Part shown: piece by piece, positions 49,801 to 62,800 of the stretch
Layout: the number at the start of each line of letters is the position of its first letter
Numbering within the stretch: the stretch's first letter is position 1
DNA from: Bugulina stolonifera
Lineage: Eukaryota > Bryozoa > Gymnolaemata > Cheilostomatida > Bugulidae
NCBI GenBank assembly: GCA_935421135.1
Contig: OW285189.1
Coordinates: forward strand, 18,187,072 to 18,251,071
DNA: 64,000 nt
Direction of reading: 5' to 3'
Made by a program: the position numbers and the translations under genes
Notes under the pieces: generated by a model
The model's database searches: none
Told to the model about the DNA's origin: nothing
The model's input: the letters and a program-made list of their open reading frames with translations, nothing else

Positions 49801-52800
49801 ATAAATGTACCTACGCATTTGCATATGACAATCATAGTATCTGTACACCAGTATAATAACTATATACATGTATATCCGTTAGAAGCGCAAATCTAACATC
49901 ATCTTCTACACGGTGCGGTGCATATGGACACCTGTGACCCCCTCCCCCACTCACCTCCTTAACAGTGACTTAGAATCCTTACTACTCTTCTTCTCTTGTT
50001 TACTCGATTCCTCTCTAGATCTGTGTCGGGAGGGTTTGTCTTTGCTGGAAATATTTACATTGAATTATACAATGCTACCAGGGTATGCACTTAATAGGTA
50101 TCAGCTACATATCCACAAGGTATCAGCTACACATCCACAAGGTATCAGCTACATATCTACAAGGTATCAGCTACATATCCACAAGGTATCAGCTACACAT
50201 CCACAAGGTATCAGCTACATATCCACAAGGTATCAGCTACACATCCACAAGGTATCAGCTACACATCCACAAGGTATCAGCTACATATCTACAAGGTATC
50301 AGCTACATATCTACAAGGTATCAGCATTACGCATTACCTAAGCTTAGCCTCCAGTTTCTTCATGTCAGCATCTGACGGCATTATTCTGATCACTTTAGTC
50401 TCCACTTTTTCCTCCACAAAATTCTTGATCTCTTCCCTGTCAAATATTGGCCTTGACTTCTTCTTGCTCGATCCCTTGGGGTTCAACTCATGGACCAACT
50501 CAATGACATCTGTAGGGGAGAAGTCCTTGGCTGACCCGTCATTGTCTACATCTCTGCGTGAACTAAAACAATGCTGGTCCTTCAACTCCCGATTTACATG
50601 TACATGCGATTATAACACTATTGACACTAGGCGTATAAACCTGCAATCAGATTACCAAGTTTAAGCAACACCCACCTGCACATTATAATCATTATTACAT
50701 CAAGATATACCTAAGCACATGTATATGTAGAGTGTTGTAGTCATCTGATACATAATACTATATGTAGGCCTACATTTATAAACAAAAATGAAATCGCAGT
50801 CCTACTCTTATTATGAGTGAACAAAATGACATGTACAGACAGGTGAGTAGATGACTTTTTGTGGTAACTATAACTTACCGTTTATCCTTGCCACCATTGT
50901 GTATACTCATTACATTTATATCATATTTGTCATATCTATCGTATATCGATCCTTTGTGTTTGGAGGAAGAAAGGGGTCTTTCATTCATCAGCACATCATC
51001 AAGAGTGGTTGGAGACGGTGTGTGTTTGTTTATTGCACCCTTCTTATGCTTTACATCCTCACTAAAAAGACATTCATAGGTGCACAGGCCACTCACTACA
51101 TGCACACAACAATACAATACATATATCATACAATGTGAAAAATATTATCAAACCACATTTACATTGTTTGTGTTTTGTTTTGAAAGTAGCCAAAGCTTGT
51201 ATAATTAGATGCAGTCAATCCATCACACACAGTAGAGAGTTGGTGCTGATGAAATGCCCTTACATTGTTAGGATAGAAAAGTGCATTGCATACAATATAA
51301 CTGAGGCTTATCAACTGACCTGCGGCTTGACTTAACAGGTGACCTTGATTTGCTTCTTGAGTACCTGGATCCTCTCTTTGACTGTGAGGTTGACCGTCTG
51401 GAATCCCTTCTATAAAGAGTAATCAAATAGCTATTATAGCTATCATTAAAACTACAATACACAAGACGTTGTAATGCAAATTTATCTCCACATTATCTAC
51501 AATATAATAATTTGTTCAAAGCTATCGACCAATATCCTACGGTAGAAGTACCAGATAGTAAGTTGAAGGAACAAATCTTACCTAGCTGGGCTTGGTTGAC
51601 GCTTGCTTCTGTCAGGACTCTTGCTACGTGACCGATAACGCTTTGGGCTCGGAGATTGCTTCCTGTCATTTCTCGGACTTTTTTGTCGAGATCGAGAGCG
51701 ATAGCGTCTAGGACTTTTAGCTCGTGAGTCTTTGCGAGGTGACCTTGACCTTCTACGTTGCGGACTCCTGGACCGGCGACGAGGTGAGTCTCTTCTTCTA
51801 TCAACCCAGTCAACAGATAATCATACAATTAAATTAGCGTTAAAGGTGAAATTCACAAATTGTGCCCTACTTTGAAGTTAGTTTTTGTACTGTTCCAAAC
51901 AAGATATTCGAACAATTATTGTACAGTATACTAAATCAACATATGTTCTCTTATTAATAACAAAGGATTTGTATTTTATGACCCTCTTTATGCCTCAATT
52001 AGTGAAATTAAAACTCCTTCTAAACGATTGAAAAATTTGGAGTTATCTCCTTTTTGAGATTTCGGCATACTATTTTGTGAGACTACGGTTTCCGGCGATC
52101 GACCATTCCTGGGGAGATAACTTTATACTATTATCCGTATAACATAATGCTATGCTAATTATACATGTATTTGTTTTCCTTACTCTCATTTCAATTTCTT
52201 GACTGCAGTTGTCAGTGCAGTGCAATCACATAGACCTTAGCATCGTCTGCCAACAATGCAAATGCATTTATACCTGTACATGTATCAGTAATATAAATAT
52301 AATATACATTTTATCATTATAAAACTTATGTATGACAAATAAACATGCATGTACATGCTGAAAGTACCATATGGCACAACACACTGTATTTGTATAAACA
52401 TTATATGTAATCACGAATTCTTTATTATATCTACATATACATGCATGTATAAAAGGTTTACACAATATCATTGGAAATAATTTCTGACACTTTGCTACCC
52501 ATGAAAAACATTGGTAATAGTATTATTAAAAGTACACATTAAAATATTACACTGCAGGTGGCTAGGCTACTGTGGATTCTATGATAGCTTTAACTGCTGA
52601 ATCTATGGCAAAGCACTAATGATTACCACCATGTAGCACTTATGTGCTACTATGGTTTTATAACATAGCCAACAGATTGTGCTAGAGAGTATTGAGCAGT
52701 CAGAGCAGAGGTGTACAAGTGGAGGAAGTTCCAGCAGAGTGCAGAGTGGACTGTGTTATGATCAAACTTCAACTTCACTGCCTGGGTTTCAACAGTTGAA

Positions 52801-55800
52801 CACTTGCATAGTTGGTGAGGTAGAGGTCACTGGCAAGCCCTACAGTTATAGACTGACCTTGTTGACCATATTATGTTGACAGCTAACATAATGGCTGATA
52901 GCAAATGGTTGCAAGATTCAGGCCATGGAGGTCAATAATTGTTTAGATGCAGAAGTGGAGAAATTTGAGATAACCTCTGTTTTTCAGTAAAACTTAAACA
53001 GAAATCGCTTTTTCTAGATTTATTCCCCTTCTCCAAAACCCCAACTAAGGAGTAAGGAGGTCTATCTAGCTTTCACCACTACTGCACCTACATGCAAAAG
53101 CAATGGACAAATATTTAACCTCAAGGAGACTGCCAGCAAGGATACCAGACCAACTGCAATGATGAATGAGGTTTCTTCCAAAAGTTGTTCCTGTTGAACT
53201 GGATAGTTTACCCTCCATCGGTGTCTCTTGCGACATTCCAAGGCTATAACATTTTGTCTGGAACATCTTACCAAAATCTATCTGCAACCAAGAAATGACT
53301 GTCTCATGTATTACTTTCATTTGCACATAGATCTGCCTACACACACAGTCTTCATGTGTAACAATGAATAATTCATGTAAGTGTAATTACTATAATAACC
53401 AAAGGAGTATCAGATTCTAAATCTTCTTTGCCGATAAAGCATCAATGTTTAAGATACAGGATTCCGAGTAGTTATTCATACAACTACCTACCTGAAGAGC
53501 TATATGGATATGAAACTGCATTTTCTTGAAAGCATCGGCTAGTGCATGGTAAAACTCATTAGTGCTTCAGTACTACAAACTCATAGAATAAAGTAAGAGA
53601 GCATATCAGCATCTGGTGGCCCAACTGCAGCAGGCAGTGCAACATCCTACAACACAAGTCAACAAGCTGTATGTGTTAGTATCAGCTCAACATTGATAGT
53701 ATGCCCACTATCGTCAGTATTAGTAGTCACAGCAGCAGTTTACTAGCAAAATAAAAGAACCATTTGTGGTGTTGGCTGTAGTTCGTATTAGCAGTAGGAG
53801 TAGTTACTTATAGTAGTAGTTAGCAGTAAGTTAAAGTGATAGCAGTGTAGTAGCATTATTATGGTGATCTCAGTAGTTAGTTAGGTTGCATTAGTAGTAA
53901 TCATGCAAGTAGTTAAAATCAGCAGTAGTAATAGTAGTAGTTGGTTACAATAATAGTTAGTCGTAGAAAAGTGGTAAGTTGTCGCAGTAGTACCAGAGGG
54001 TCCAGTAGTAGCAGTAGTAGCTACAGTATCAATAGAATCAACAGAAGTTGAATTATCAATAGGAATAGTAGTAGTTAGATATAGTAGTCACCAAGTCACC
54101 ACAGTGTAAGCCCAATATTCTTAGTCACATAGGCCTATGCCATTATAGAGAATAGTTAAGAGTATCAATAGGGTTTGGCACAGTCACTGAAGCTAAAGTA
54201 AATTTCTTAATGGTCAGCATTGTGGAACAGATTCATAATATTGCACAAACATACATATGATACTAGTTTTTTTCCAGAGATGTTTGCAAGTTTTATTTTG
54301 GAAACGAGTCTTTTAATAGGCCATAAAATGTTGCTTGAATTAACTGAGTCTGGCATCTCTGTTTTTTTCTTTCAGTCATTGGGCTTACTTACTGCTGCTT
54401 ATTTTAATTTTATTTATCTGAACGCACGCCATGAAATGAAAATTAGCAAGATTAAAATAAAATTAAAATAGGCAGTAAAGAAAGAAATAGAACACCAGGA
54501 AAGTATGGAGGTGAAGTGATGTACTGCAATCCAATACAATGGGAAAAAGACAGTTCCAAACTAAACCTCTCCGTGGCAGTTTGAACCCCTAACCCCACCC
54601 ATTAATTTTCCTTTTTAATATTAATTTTTCATTCAATTAAACTTAATTATCGGCGAGTTGTATTCTAATAAATGTAATCTACACAGTTGAGAAACGTCCT
54701 GCTGGAACTGTCTTTTTTTGGAAATGTTGCTTTATCATTTCCAACTAACAGCTTTCATCATTTATATTTAGCCTGTTTTAGTAAAAGCAACACACGAAAT
54801 AAATTGAATGATATATTATTATATTGATTTGCATTGCCTTCAATTGATCGTTTGACTTTTAATCATTAATTTACAGCGGCAAGTAAGCAGTAACTGGTGA
54901 TTCATTTGTCTTGTGTCTAGTCAACAGCAATCTGATGCCAAAGAAATAAAAGTGATTTTATTGCAGCTTGAGTTCATGTTATATTTCCCACGGAAACTTA
55001 CTGAGAGTCACTGCTAGCTGAATCTGACTGAGAGTCACTGCTAGCTCCGTATCTGACTGAGAGTCACTGCTAGCTCCGCTGAACTACCAATGAAACCCAT
55101 GGTAGAACAGTTATTAATTAATTACGTGCATAAGTAAATAAAAACAAACATAATTGATGATAAATAATTATTTTAAACAAATTGAAACTAGCGTTTTTTA
55201 TAGTTCAGTGAAACTGCAGTGACTGTCAGTCAGAGTCGGTGGGAAATAATCTAGTAGGATTAGAAAAGAATGAACAAATACTTATTATAATATAACTTGA
55301 TTTGATTTCTTACCGACGGATAAATATGCATTGTAGAATATGCCGTGAGCTATATTAGTCAGTATAAAAAACAAGCAAGTGCAAGTAGCAGAAAACTTTG
55401 GAAATTACTAAAAAACACAAGTGGCTGTCGCAAACCAGTAAACTGTGAATGCGCAAACTTACCGGAAACAGCACGGCTATAGCAATATAGTGGATTTAAC
55501 GGGGCATATATTAATCACCTCGCATATCGGTGTAAGTATGCAGATCTTAGACTACCAACAAGGATGCGCCCATGACCAATCAGATAAACCGATTTTTTGG
55601 ATAAAAACGCGGATTTTGGTATTTGTGGAAATGACGTCTGGAACCGCCAGATTTCGAACTATCACTTTAGAATCACTTCAAAATTTGTGGTTTTCCCCTT
55701 TAAATACACCTTCTGTGTTGGCAAATATGAAAAAAACTAGGCATATACACTTTAGAGGTAAAACATGGATTTCACAGTCAATATCCGTTGTATTCCCTAT

Positions 55801-55929
55801 AAACGTACCGATCTTTGGACAAAGTAAACCTTGTAATAATATTCAACCAATATAATAATTACAATTATTTAAATGTCTTGTGATATTTGTACATGTAACT
55901 CACCGACTCCGATATTTATCAACAGGCAT
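46819..55929 (-). CDS. THRAP3/BCLAF1-family SR/RGG protein (533 aa)
   Basis: Twelve exons join in frame (1602 nt): 55904-55929, 51582-51797, 51320-51409, 50879-51061, 50338-50562, 49955-50044, 49622-49711, 49247-49447, 48658-48758, 48300-48364, 47433-47640 and 46819-46925. Residues 1-115 are Arg/Ser-rich (MPVDKYRSRRRDSP, then RSRSP repeats). The middle is charged, with SVQDRLG and SSRLGRDS. Near the C-terminus come DPTFVPRGGRY and QHDDRDD, then an RGG region (GGSRGGFRGRPRGG), then TWKHDKFDELE and a short acidic end. The order FVP..RY..HDDR, RGG, W.HDKF is the conserved C-terminus of THRAP3/BCLAF1 and corresponds to the eIF4A3-binding Btz/SELOR motif also seen in CASC3. A nuclear role in mRNA splicing, export or decay is inferred. 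The start exon encodes only eight full codons, with a first intron of 4.1 kb. Vertebrate members are nearly twice as long. Confidence 0.82.
47285..47408. repeat. Degenerate about 20-bp tandem repeat in intron
   Basis: Five or six imperfect copies of CTACACATAACATACACTGT lie in the last intron of the THRAP3/BCLAF1-like gene, just after the RGG exon. Confidence 0.75.
48412..48545. repeat. TACTGTGTACTGTAT-type intronic repeat
   Basis: Imperfect iterations of TACTGTGTACTGTATTAC occupy the intron between the exons at 48300-48364 and 48658-48758. Confidence 0.7.
50097..50326. repeat. 22-bp minisatellite in intron
   Basis: About ten copies of GGTATCAGCTACATATCCAC plus two bases, with ATA/ACA and TCC/TCT variants. 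It lies in the intron between exons 50338-50562 and 49955-50044 of the THRAP3/BCLAF1-like gene. It ends only about 12 bases from the splice donor at 50337. Confidence 0.95.
53027..53095 (+). repeat. Dispersed repeat family, copy 2
   Basis: TCCAAAACCCCAACTAAGG followed by CACTACTGCACCTACATG matches the blocks at 31365-31445 and 56620-56705. It lies in the first intron of the THRAP3/BCLAF1-like gene. Confidence 0.5.
53750..54075. repeat. AGT-rich degenerate microsatellite
   Basis: Long low-complexity stretch dominated by AGTAGTAG, AGTTAG and GTAGTA, in the first intron of the THRAP3/BCLAF1-like gene. Confidence 0.8.
54997..55085. repeat. About 29-bp tandem repeat, three copies
   Basis: CTGAGAGTCACTGCTAGCT recurs three times at spacings of about 27 to 30 bases, with CCGTATCTGA/GAATCTGA linkers. 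Confidence 0.85.
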
Positions 55930-58462
55930 CTTCTTTTCACTTTCCCCAGTGTAATTTATGCTTAATCAGTTTCAGCAAATCGCTCAAATACTAGAAAAAA
56001 AGTACATGATTGTAGTTATATTTCTATCTATACAATCAATCATACACGTCATTGTCAGGCAAGCTCCACGTAGACTGAACAAGCCTATTAGTCACACTAG
56101 CCTATGCAAACCTGAATGAGTCAATCATCATGTCTTGACAAGCTAGTAATTGACTCCAAAACCGAGAAGCTACATTAATCAGCGAACTCAGAAAACATGA
56201 GAGCATGAGTGTGGCTGGGTTCGAGTGACAACTCTAATCTCTCAAAGATTGATTAAGAATCCATTGAGTTACCCACTCGATAAAATACTTTCAAGATGAA
56301 GACCAGCACAACACTATCAGCAATATCATGCAATAGTGTCACAATTTAATTTCACCACTTAACTAAATCTGCCGTTAGATGAAAACTGTGCCAGTGTATG
56401 AACCAACCCATATGTGCCATGGCCTAGCTTTCTAGCAAGAACTATCACAGATATGTGGAGTGAGCACAAAGTCAGAGAAAATTATTGAAAATATCAATTC
56501 ACACTTAAAAGTTTCTAATTCCATTCTGGTACTTTGAGTTAGATCCTCAATGGGAGAAATTTCAGATAGCTGGTGTTCTTCACCAAAAACTGAAGCAGAG
56601 TTTGCCTGCGCTATACATTATTGGTTGATCCTGAAACCCCCAACCATAAACATGAAACTAAGGTCATCCAAATCTCTCTACTATTCTGGTGCACCTGACA
56701 GGACACCCTGACCAGTTAATTGCATTATATCTCCTGTACTGTTTGCTAGCATTTCTCCAAAAAAACACCATGTCACTCACTTAGCATATTGATATTTGTC
56801 ATGTCGACAAGTGTCGATTACTTAGCCTTATAGCTTATACTATTACTATAGGCCTGCTGCTCTATTCAATAATATAATTTACTATATATTCAAAGCTCAG
56901 TGTTATGGACCGGTTGTGATTAGCCTATTAGCCCGATTATAACAGCACATACACACAATGACCGTGGCTCACTCAGCTCAACTTATCACTAAAACATTAC
57001 CAAGCAACTGAACTGAAACTTCAAACGAAACTAAACTAAAACTAAGGACCCTTGTGACTATCTAATCACAAGAACACTCATCAATTAATTAAGTTAAAGC
57101 TGATTAGTTAAGTGGAAAAAGCATTAGTTTAATATTATTGATATTATTGTCAACAATTACAAAATAAATATATCAATATTAAAATAATTCATCATTTTGG
57201 TGGAAGAAAATTGGTTGGTTGTGTCTCTGAATAGGGCGCCATGTTTTCGAATAATTACGAACAGCTAGTTGATTTGTAAGTTTGATTGTGCATCAAAGAT
57301 AGATATGTGTGCATGAAATTGTATTTTAAATTCAGCATGGACTCTTACCACTTTTTTTTGTAGCACTGAATTAAAGGAAAATATATACGAAAGTGAATGA
57401 ATACGAGCTGAAATAAGATTCGTGAAAGGACAACTCCCGTGAAGATGCTCATTTTGCAGTTATTGCTAACAAAGACAGCTTTGCTGCTATATTTTCCCCT
57501 TCCCCAGTATCAGGCCTACTTTAGCACGATACTTGGCAGATTGCAGTTCCCTTGAGATCTATCTGCAACCTTATATGTAGCAGGTGATAACATTTGCATC
57601 AGTTTCTACAACAAAGGCCACAACCAAAGAAACTCTGTTTGACTGTTTACATGTATTTTGTGACAAAAATATAAAATATCAATGTATTACAGAGATCTAC
57701 AATCAGTGAATGAATAAAAGTCGTATGATAATATTTACATGAATACCACATGGCAAACTCCCAATTACATCAAGTAGAGATATTAATAGCAATACCTCCA
57801 TCAGAATCTAAATAACTCCATACAAGAAATTGAAACAAAATAGTATAATAACTAAAAACATTTTTAGCTACAAACAAGCATGAAAGAACAGACAAATACA
57901 ATTATCCTAAGGCCTACATATACATATATACATACAGATACATTACACATGTAAACAAACATAAAGGTAAAATAGTTATACTATGTACAATAATATAATG
58001 AACACAACATGGTGGTGATATTTTTAGCCATACTAAAACTTGGGTACCAACGACGACTCATCCACTTTTCACTAGCAATCACCTGGAGCTGTCATTCATT
58101 GACTGCATACATCACTGAAAATTGAGATGACAACTCCAAATGGGTAGATGTAATAGAAGTCGTTGGTCACAAAACAAGAGGTCATGGATATGAGGTAATA
58201 AATCGAGGAATCACTAATTATTGATATAAACTGTTATTTACAAGTTTCAAATCCAGCTACATAAATTCATAAAAGTAGAAATACTGAATAATAATTTGTT
58301 CATATAAACACTAGATTTAAATTTACAAAACTAACATAACAGAAAAGACAACTCCAAAGCTTCCAATAGTTACCTACAGGGAAGTGTAGTCTGAGATTTA
58401 CAGTGTGACCTGCTCAACAGAGATAACCTAGTCTGAGAAATATGTGTCGCAGGTGGAGTATT
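55930..58462. other. Intergenic region upstream of the THRAP3/BCLAF1-like gene
   Basis: It must hold the promoter of the minus-strand gene starting at 55929 and the 3' flank of the gene ending at 58463. It contains a dispersed-repeat copy at 56620-56705. No exon is supported. Confidence 0.45.
56620..56705 (+). repeat. Dispersed repeat family, copy 3
   Basis: CCTGAAACCCCCAACCATAAAC, then CCAAATCTCTCTACTATTC and GCACCTGACAGG, parallel the copy at 31365-31445. Confidence 0.5.
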
Positions 58463-59895
58463 TTAGTAGATATCAGAATAGAAAGATCTGGTATTCAGCA
58501 TTGTATCCCAGGTGGGCCTGCAGTAACATCTAGCATTGCCACTGTTGGGGCTCATTTCAACACCGCTGTATAAAAGAACATCACTAATGTCAGTGTTTAT
58601 GTCCCTATAGATTATATTATATTATGCAAAGTACAGACTTAATACAAAGCTATGTAAGAACTTACTATTAGAGTAATGTGACATCAATACCACCACCACT
58701 ATCAGAATGGATGTGCATATTACATGTAGATGTAATATACAAATTCACAATGATTGGGTATATTATGCTGCAAACACCAATAAAACTTACAAGCAGTGCT
58801 GCTCATGTTGACCTTGTGACCTGCTGCCGTACTGGTTTGGATCAACAGCTCCTTCCCCATCCATTGCATCATAGGCTGAAGCATAGTCCTGCACGTCATC
58901 CATATTTATATCCATTGAATGTGTGGGTGGAAATACAGAGTCCGCTTCCTGCTAAAATATGCATGGTAGAACTAATGCTAACTACTAGTTCCCGCTAGAC
59001 TTACATATATCATTGATACAAGGGAGATAACTCCATTAGTGAAATATTTCCATGCAAATAAAAGCTTCACCTAAGATGTAGCTTGGCAGCAGGTGAACAG
59101 AAGCTCCACATAGCTACATTATGTTGAAGTTTGTTTTGTATACTTAGGGACCTAACAGATGGCCAAATAGTAACAAGTAACCCAGTTATAATTCTACCAA
59201 GTTTGATAAAAAGATATCGTGAAGGTTTTACAAGCGCTTCTGCTGATTGTAACATTTGATGTCTGAGCTAATAGGTGTATTCTACCTGAACTATAGGAGG
59301 TTCCTCCCCATGTTGCTCTTGGGCACCTGCCTCGGTTGTCTGCATGCCATCCATTACCGACACACTGATGTCAGCGTTTGTGGGCTCTACCTACATATGG
59401 ATATAGCAACAGGTCATATTGGACATACAACACTGATGGCGTGCAACGTCCTTCACTAACCAACAGTAGAAACTACATTGATACTCTACTCTGTTACCAT
59501 ACCTTCCGCTGTTTTTCACCGTGGCATATGACCTGCTCACCAACACTCTGGTTCTGCTGGGGCCATAAACACAGTCGCTTGTTGGCAAACTGCAAAGAAG
59601 AAGTGCACAGAAACTTTCAATTACATTCACCTCATATGCCTAGGCTATATGTATGGTGGTGTGGTGGTGTGCCTATTTCTAAACATAACTCACACTTGCA
59701 GAATCTAATATTAACAGTGATATAGAGTATACTACAGAAAGGTACCTCGGGCGAGTAGGGTAGGCAATCACCCAGGGTCTGTTGTTCCTCCATGCTGTCT
59801 ACTTTGCGTTTTGTGCCATACGTAAGTTCTAGCACTTGTTCCATACCCATAGCAGGCGCACCATGTAAGTTCCATTTCAGTGGTGATACTGGCAT
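58463..59895 (-). CDS. Unrecognised small acidic protein (about 201 aa)
   Basis: Five exons with matching phases: 59746-59895, 59503-59589, 59286-59390, 58791-58951 and 58463-58565. The N-terminus reads MPVSPLKWNLHGAP, with a possible nuclear localisation patch (GTKRKVD) and CLPYSPE. Then come KRLCLWPQQNQ and HGEKQRK, a Glu/Gln/Pro-rich stretch (EEPPIVQ), an acidic segment (MDINMDDVQDY) and a Cys-containing C-terminus (CYCRPTWDTML). No membrane span or signal peptide. The fourth exon could alternatively end at TTG TAA (a stop that overlaps the donor), giving a shorter product. The first donor (GAG|GTACCT) is weak. Basic and acidic disordered character suggests a nuclear regulator, but I do not recognise the family. 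Confidence 0.6.
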
Positions 59896-62800
59896 ATTGA
59901 GTCTCTAGATAGTCAATACAATGTACATTGAAATATGTGAATGCTACAATAAAACGGCGTGACTGTATATTGCTACAATATGTTTGTTTATTCTATAGAT
60001 GAGCATGAAATATGAGTTGAGTATGAGACACTGTAGGCCAAGTGCAGGCCTATTACCCAAGAATAACATAATAAAATACATATAGGTGTTAATAACTGTC
60101 TATTACATGTTATAATGAAGCCTCCTAGTACTTTCCATCATTTTAAAGCAATCATAAAGCTCTACATAGACCTATGGTAAAAGGTAAGAACAGGTAAAAT
60201 GTGTTCAATTCCTTTATTTTATTAATAGCCTATGATTAAACCCTATCATATAGGCCATGCTAAAAATATTTTAACTCAGTCGTAAGCGATAAGGTGGATA
60301 ATCATAGGCACTCATAGTCTAGCCTTGTCTAGAAAAGTCTCCAACCCACGGCAAAGGGGTTTTGATTTTTATTAGGCTATCAAAGTAGTAGGCCTATCTA
60401 TGATCCATCAACCCAGACTCCTAATCATTAGGCTAATGGGCATGGCCGCATGGTTGACTTCGTGACTTGAGTGTCAGTAGAGAGAGCTCTTAGAGAATTA
60501 AGTTTAAGCAACTTAAGTACCTAAGTAATAAAAAATAAGTAGTATAGTAGTAATAGTAAGTAAAGTAAAAGTTGAAGTAGGAAAAAAGAAGCCATGTTAA
60601 TGTCAATGTGAATGTGATGGCGATAGTTTTAGCTCGTAGAGTAAGTCGACCAGAACGAGTATGTATTGCATCTACTAGTATTCGTAATAGTTCTACCCTT
60701 TGAACACTTTTGGATTTATATTAAAATGTCAAATTATCCATAGAACGGGGCAAACGTTGTTTAAAACTGGAGTGTTTTCAATGAATGAGAAATTTTTCAA
60801 ACAAAACCAATCAATAACAAAGGATTGGAGTTTTAGAGGCTACACAACGCCCTGGTTCACCTGAGCTGGATGATCATTTTCCTGGAGAGATGGCTGTGGG
60901 AGGTAAGTGCAAAACCCCCGAACAAAATTCGTTTTCTGGTTCAAGATAATCAACTTCAAAAGACTGGAGCGCGTTAGAGAGACTACAACATTGCTTTCCA
61001 ATTTGGAGTTGTTCCCCTATAAACAAGAGTGCCCATAACTCCTGACAGACTGCTATAATCAACCCATTTCTACTCCACTTGTGCCTACGTACAGTACAAT
61101 ATTAACATGTACTGTACTCTGTACATCACAGTACATGCAATAGTTATATAATATAAGGCAATCACATTGTATTCATTTATGTGTCTATCCTCTTTAATCA
61201 GTCTCTCCCCTGCCTTTGGCAATTAAAGACTCTCACTCCCCCTCCCATGTCCCAGTGTTAAAAGTAGAACAAATTAGGTAGGCACGCACACTGGGCCTGT
61301 ATGTAATTTATGGGTATTCCCATTACAGTATATAAGCTTAAGGCTCGGTACCATATACCAGTACCCCTCAATTGGACACTCAGTACACCCCCCCCCCCCC
61401 CCCCCGCCCACTCAGATGCTGAGTCTCACCCTATTTTTGACAAAAGGTTATGACAAGTGAGGTATGCAGCTTTGCATATTTTTAACTTGGCTGTAGAGTG
61501 CAGTAAACATTCTGAGCATTTCAATTTCTACTAGTGTTCATAAAACCCTTCATCAGGCTACACATGCATATGATGTGTTCCCACGGTTATATAGTATGTG
61601 TTGGTAGAAGTTGACACCACACTATTATGTAAGTTATATAATATATGAGTACTATTATATTATAATTATTATGATTTATTTATTGCAGAGCGTATGCAGT
61701 AGTCCCCACCTGACTGTAACATTGTGCAAGCTGTGCATTGTAAATGGGAAGGGAGATGGGAAGGGTTGTGAGATGCATATAACGCAGTTACTCAAGGGAA
61801 TGACCCTACATCATCTAAGGAGAGCTCTGCTATATGCATGTACATAATAATATTATAGTATATTAGTATATACATGTACATGCAGAAAAGAATAACTCCA
61901 CATGTTAAAGTTTACTAATCAAGAAATTTAAATAATATAAGAATCTAAAAAATTGGAGGCTATAGGGGGATTATTCTCACTGAAGCTAAGGTCATCATTC
62001 TATTCACCTTGCCTTTATGTAATAAGTGAATGCATTCGCACAGTTACAGGTGCTACCAACAAATCTTTTGCATGTAAATATGACCAGCTTCTTGTTACGT
62101 CATGTAATGGATTCCATTCAGATTGTAGAGGCAACTCTGTTTTAATAATTTATTTGTACATACTGCACATTACATGACTGTAAAATATATTAACAGCTAA
62201 CCAGATTTTGAGGAATGAAAAATAAAGTGTGAGATTGTTGATTGCACATCTATGCAGTCTACTACCATTTAGTCACATATTATACAGTAAGTACATATCT
62301 GCCGATCCTATTGTAGAGTGGAGAATTAAGAATTACTCTCCTAATTTGCAGTTTTTAGTACATGCATGGCAGTACATGTATAATAGACATAACATCCATA
62401 TGTAATGTATGATTATTATGTTTGAATGTACATATACATACATGCACATTTTCATGTTCATGTACATAATAATATACACTATTTGTATGATAATTATTGT
62501 TCAACTGTGTACAATTTTGCTGTTTGGTTTATCTGCCACATACAAGACCGTTTGCATGTGCAAGTGTAAGCCATAGTTGCCTACTGCATACACCCTCGGT
62601 CTATTTACACATGTATACTTATTTTACTTACCAGGTATGATGTTCAAAGCATGCAAATTATTGTAATATGCATGACAATACTATGAAATCAATAGTATGC
62701 AAATTTTTTGCGTCATGTTATAATTCATAATATTGTTTATATTAATAGTCCTAGCTTTTATTGCATTTCCTGACAGAATCAATAAGTACTTGATACCTAC

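Noticed and set aside
51493..51828. 111-codon minus-strand ORF
   Set aside because: Out-of-frame reading of the SR-rich exon; the spliced RS frame is clearly the real one.
53062..53344. 92-codon minus-strand ORF with WLQIDFGK, reminiscent of a discoidin domain
   Set aside because: Too short for the domain, lies in an intron over a dispersed repeat, and lacks partner exons.
55445..55855. 136-codon plus-strand ORF upstream of the THRAP3/BCLAF1-like gene
   Set aside because: No domain or motif; it overlaps the intron/promoter region of the minus-strand gene. Not excluded as a coincidence of composition.
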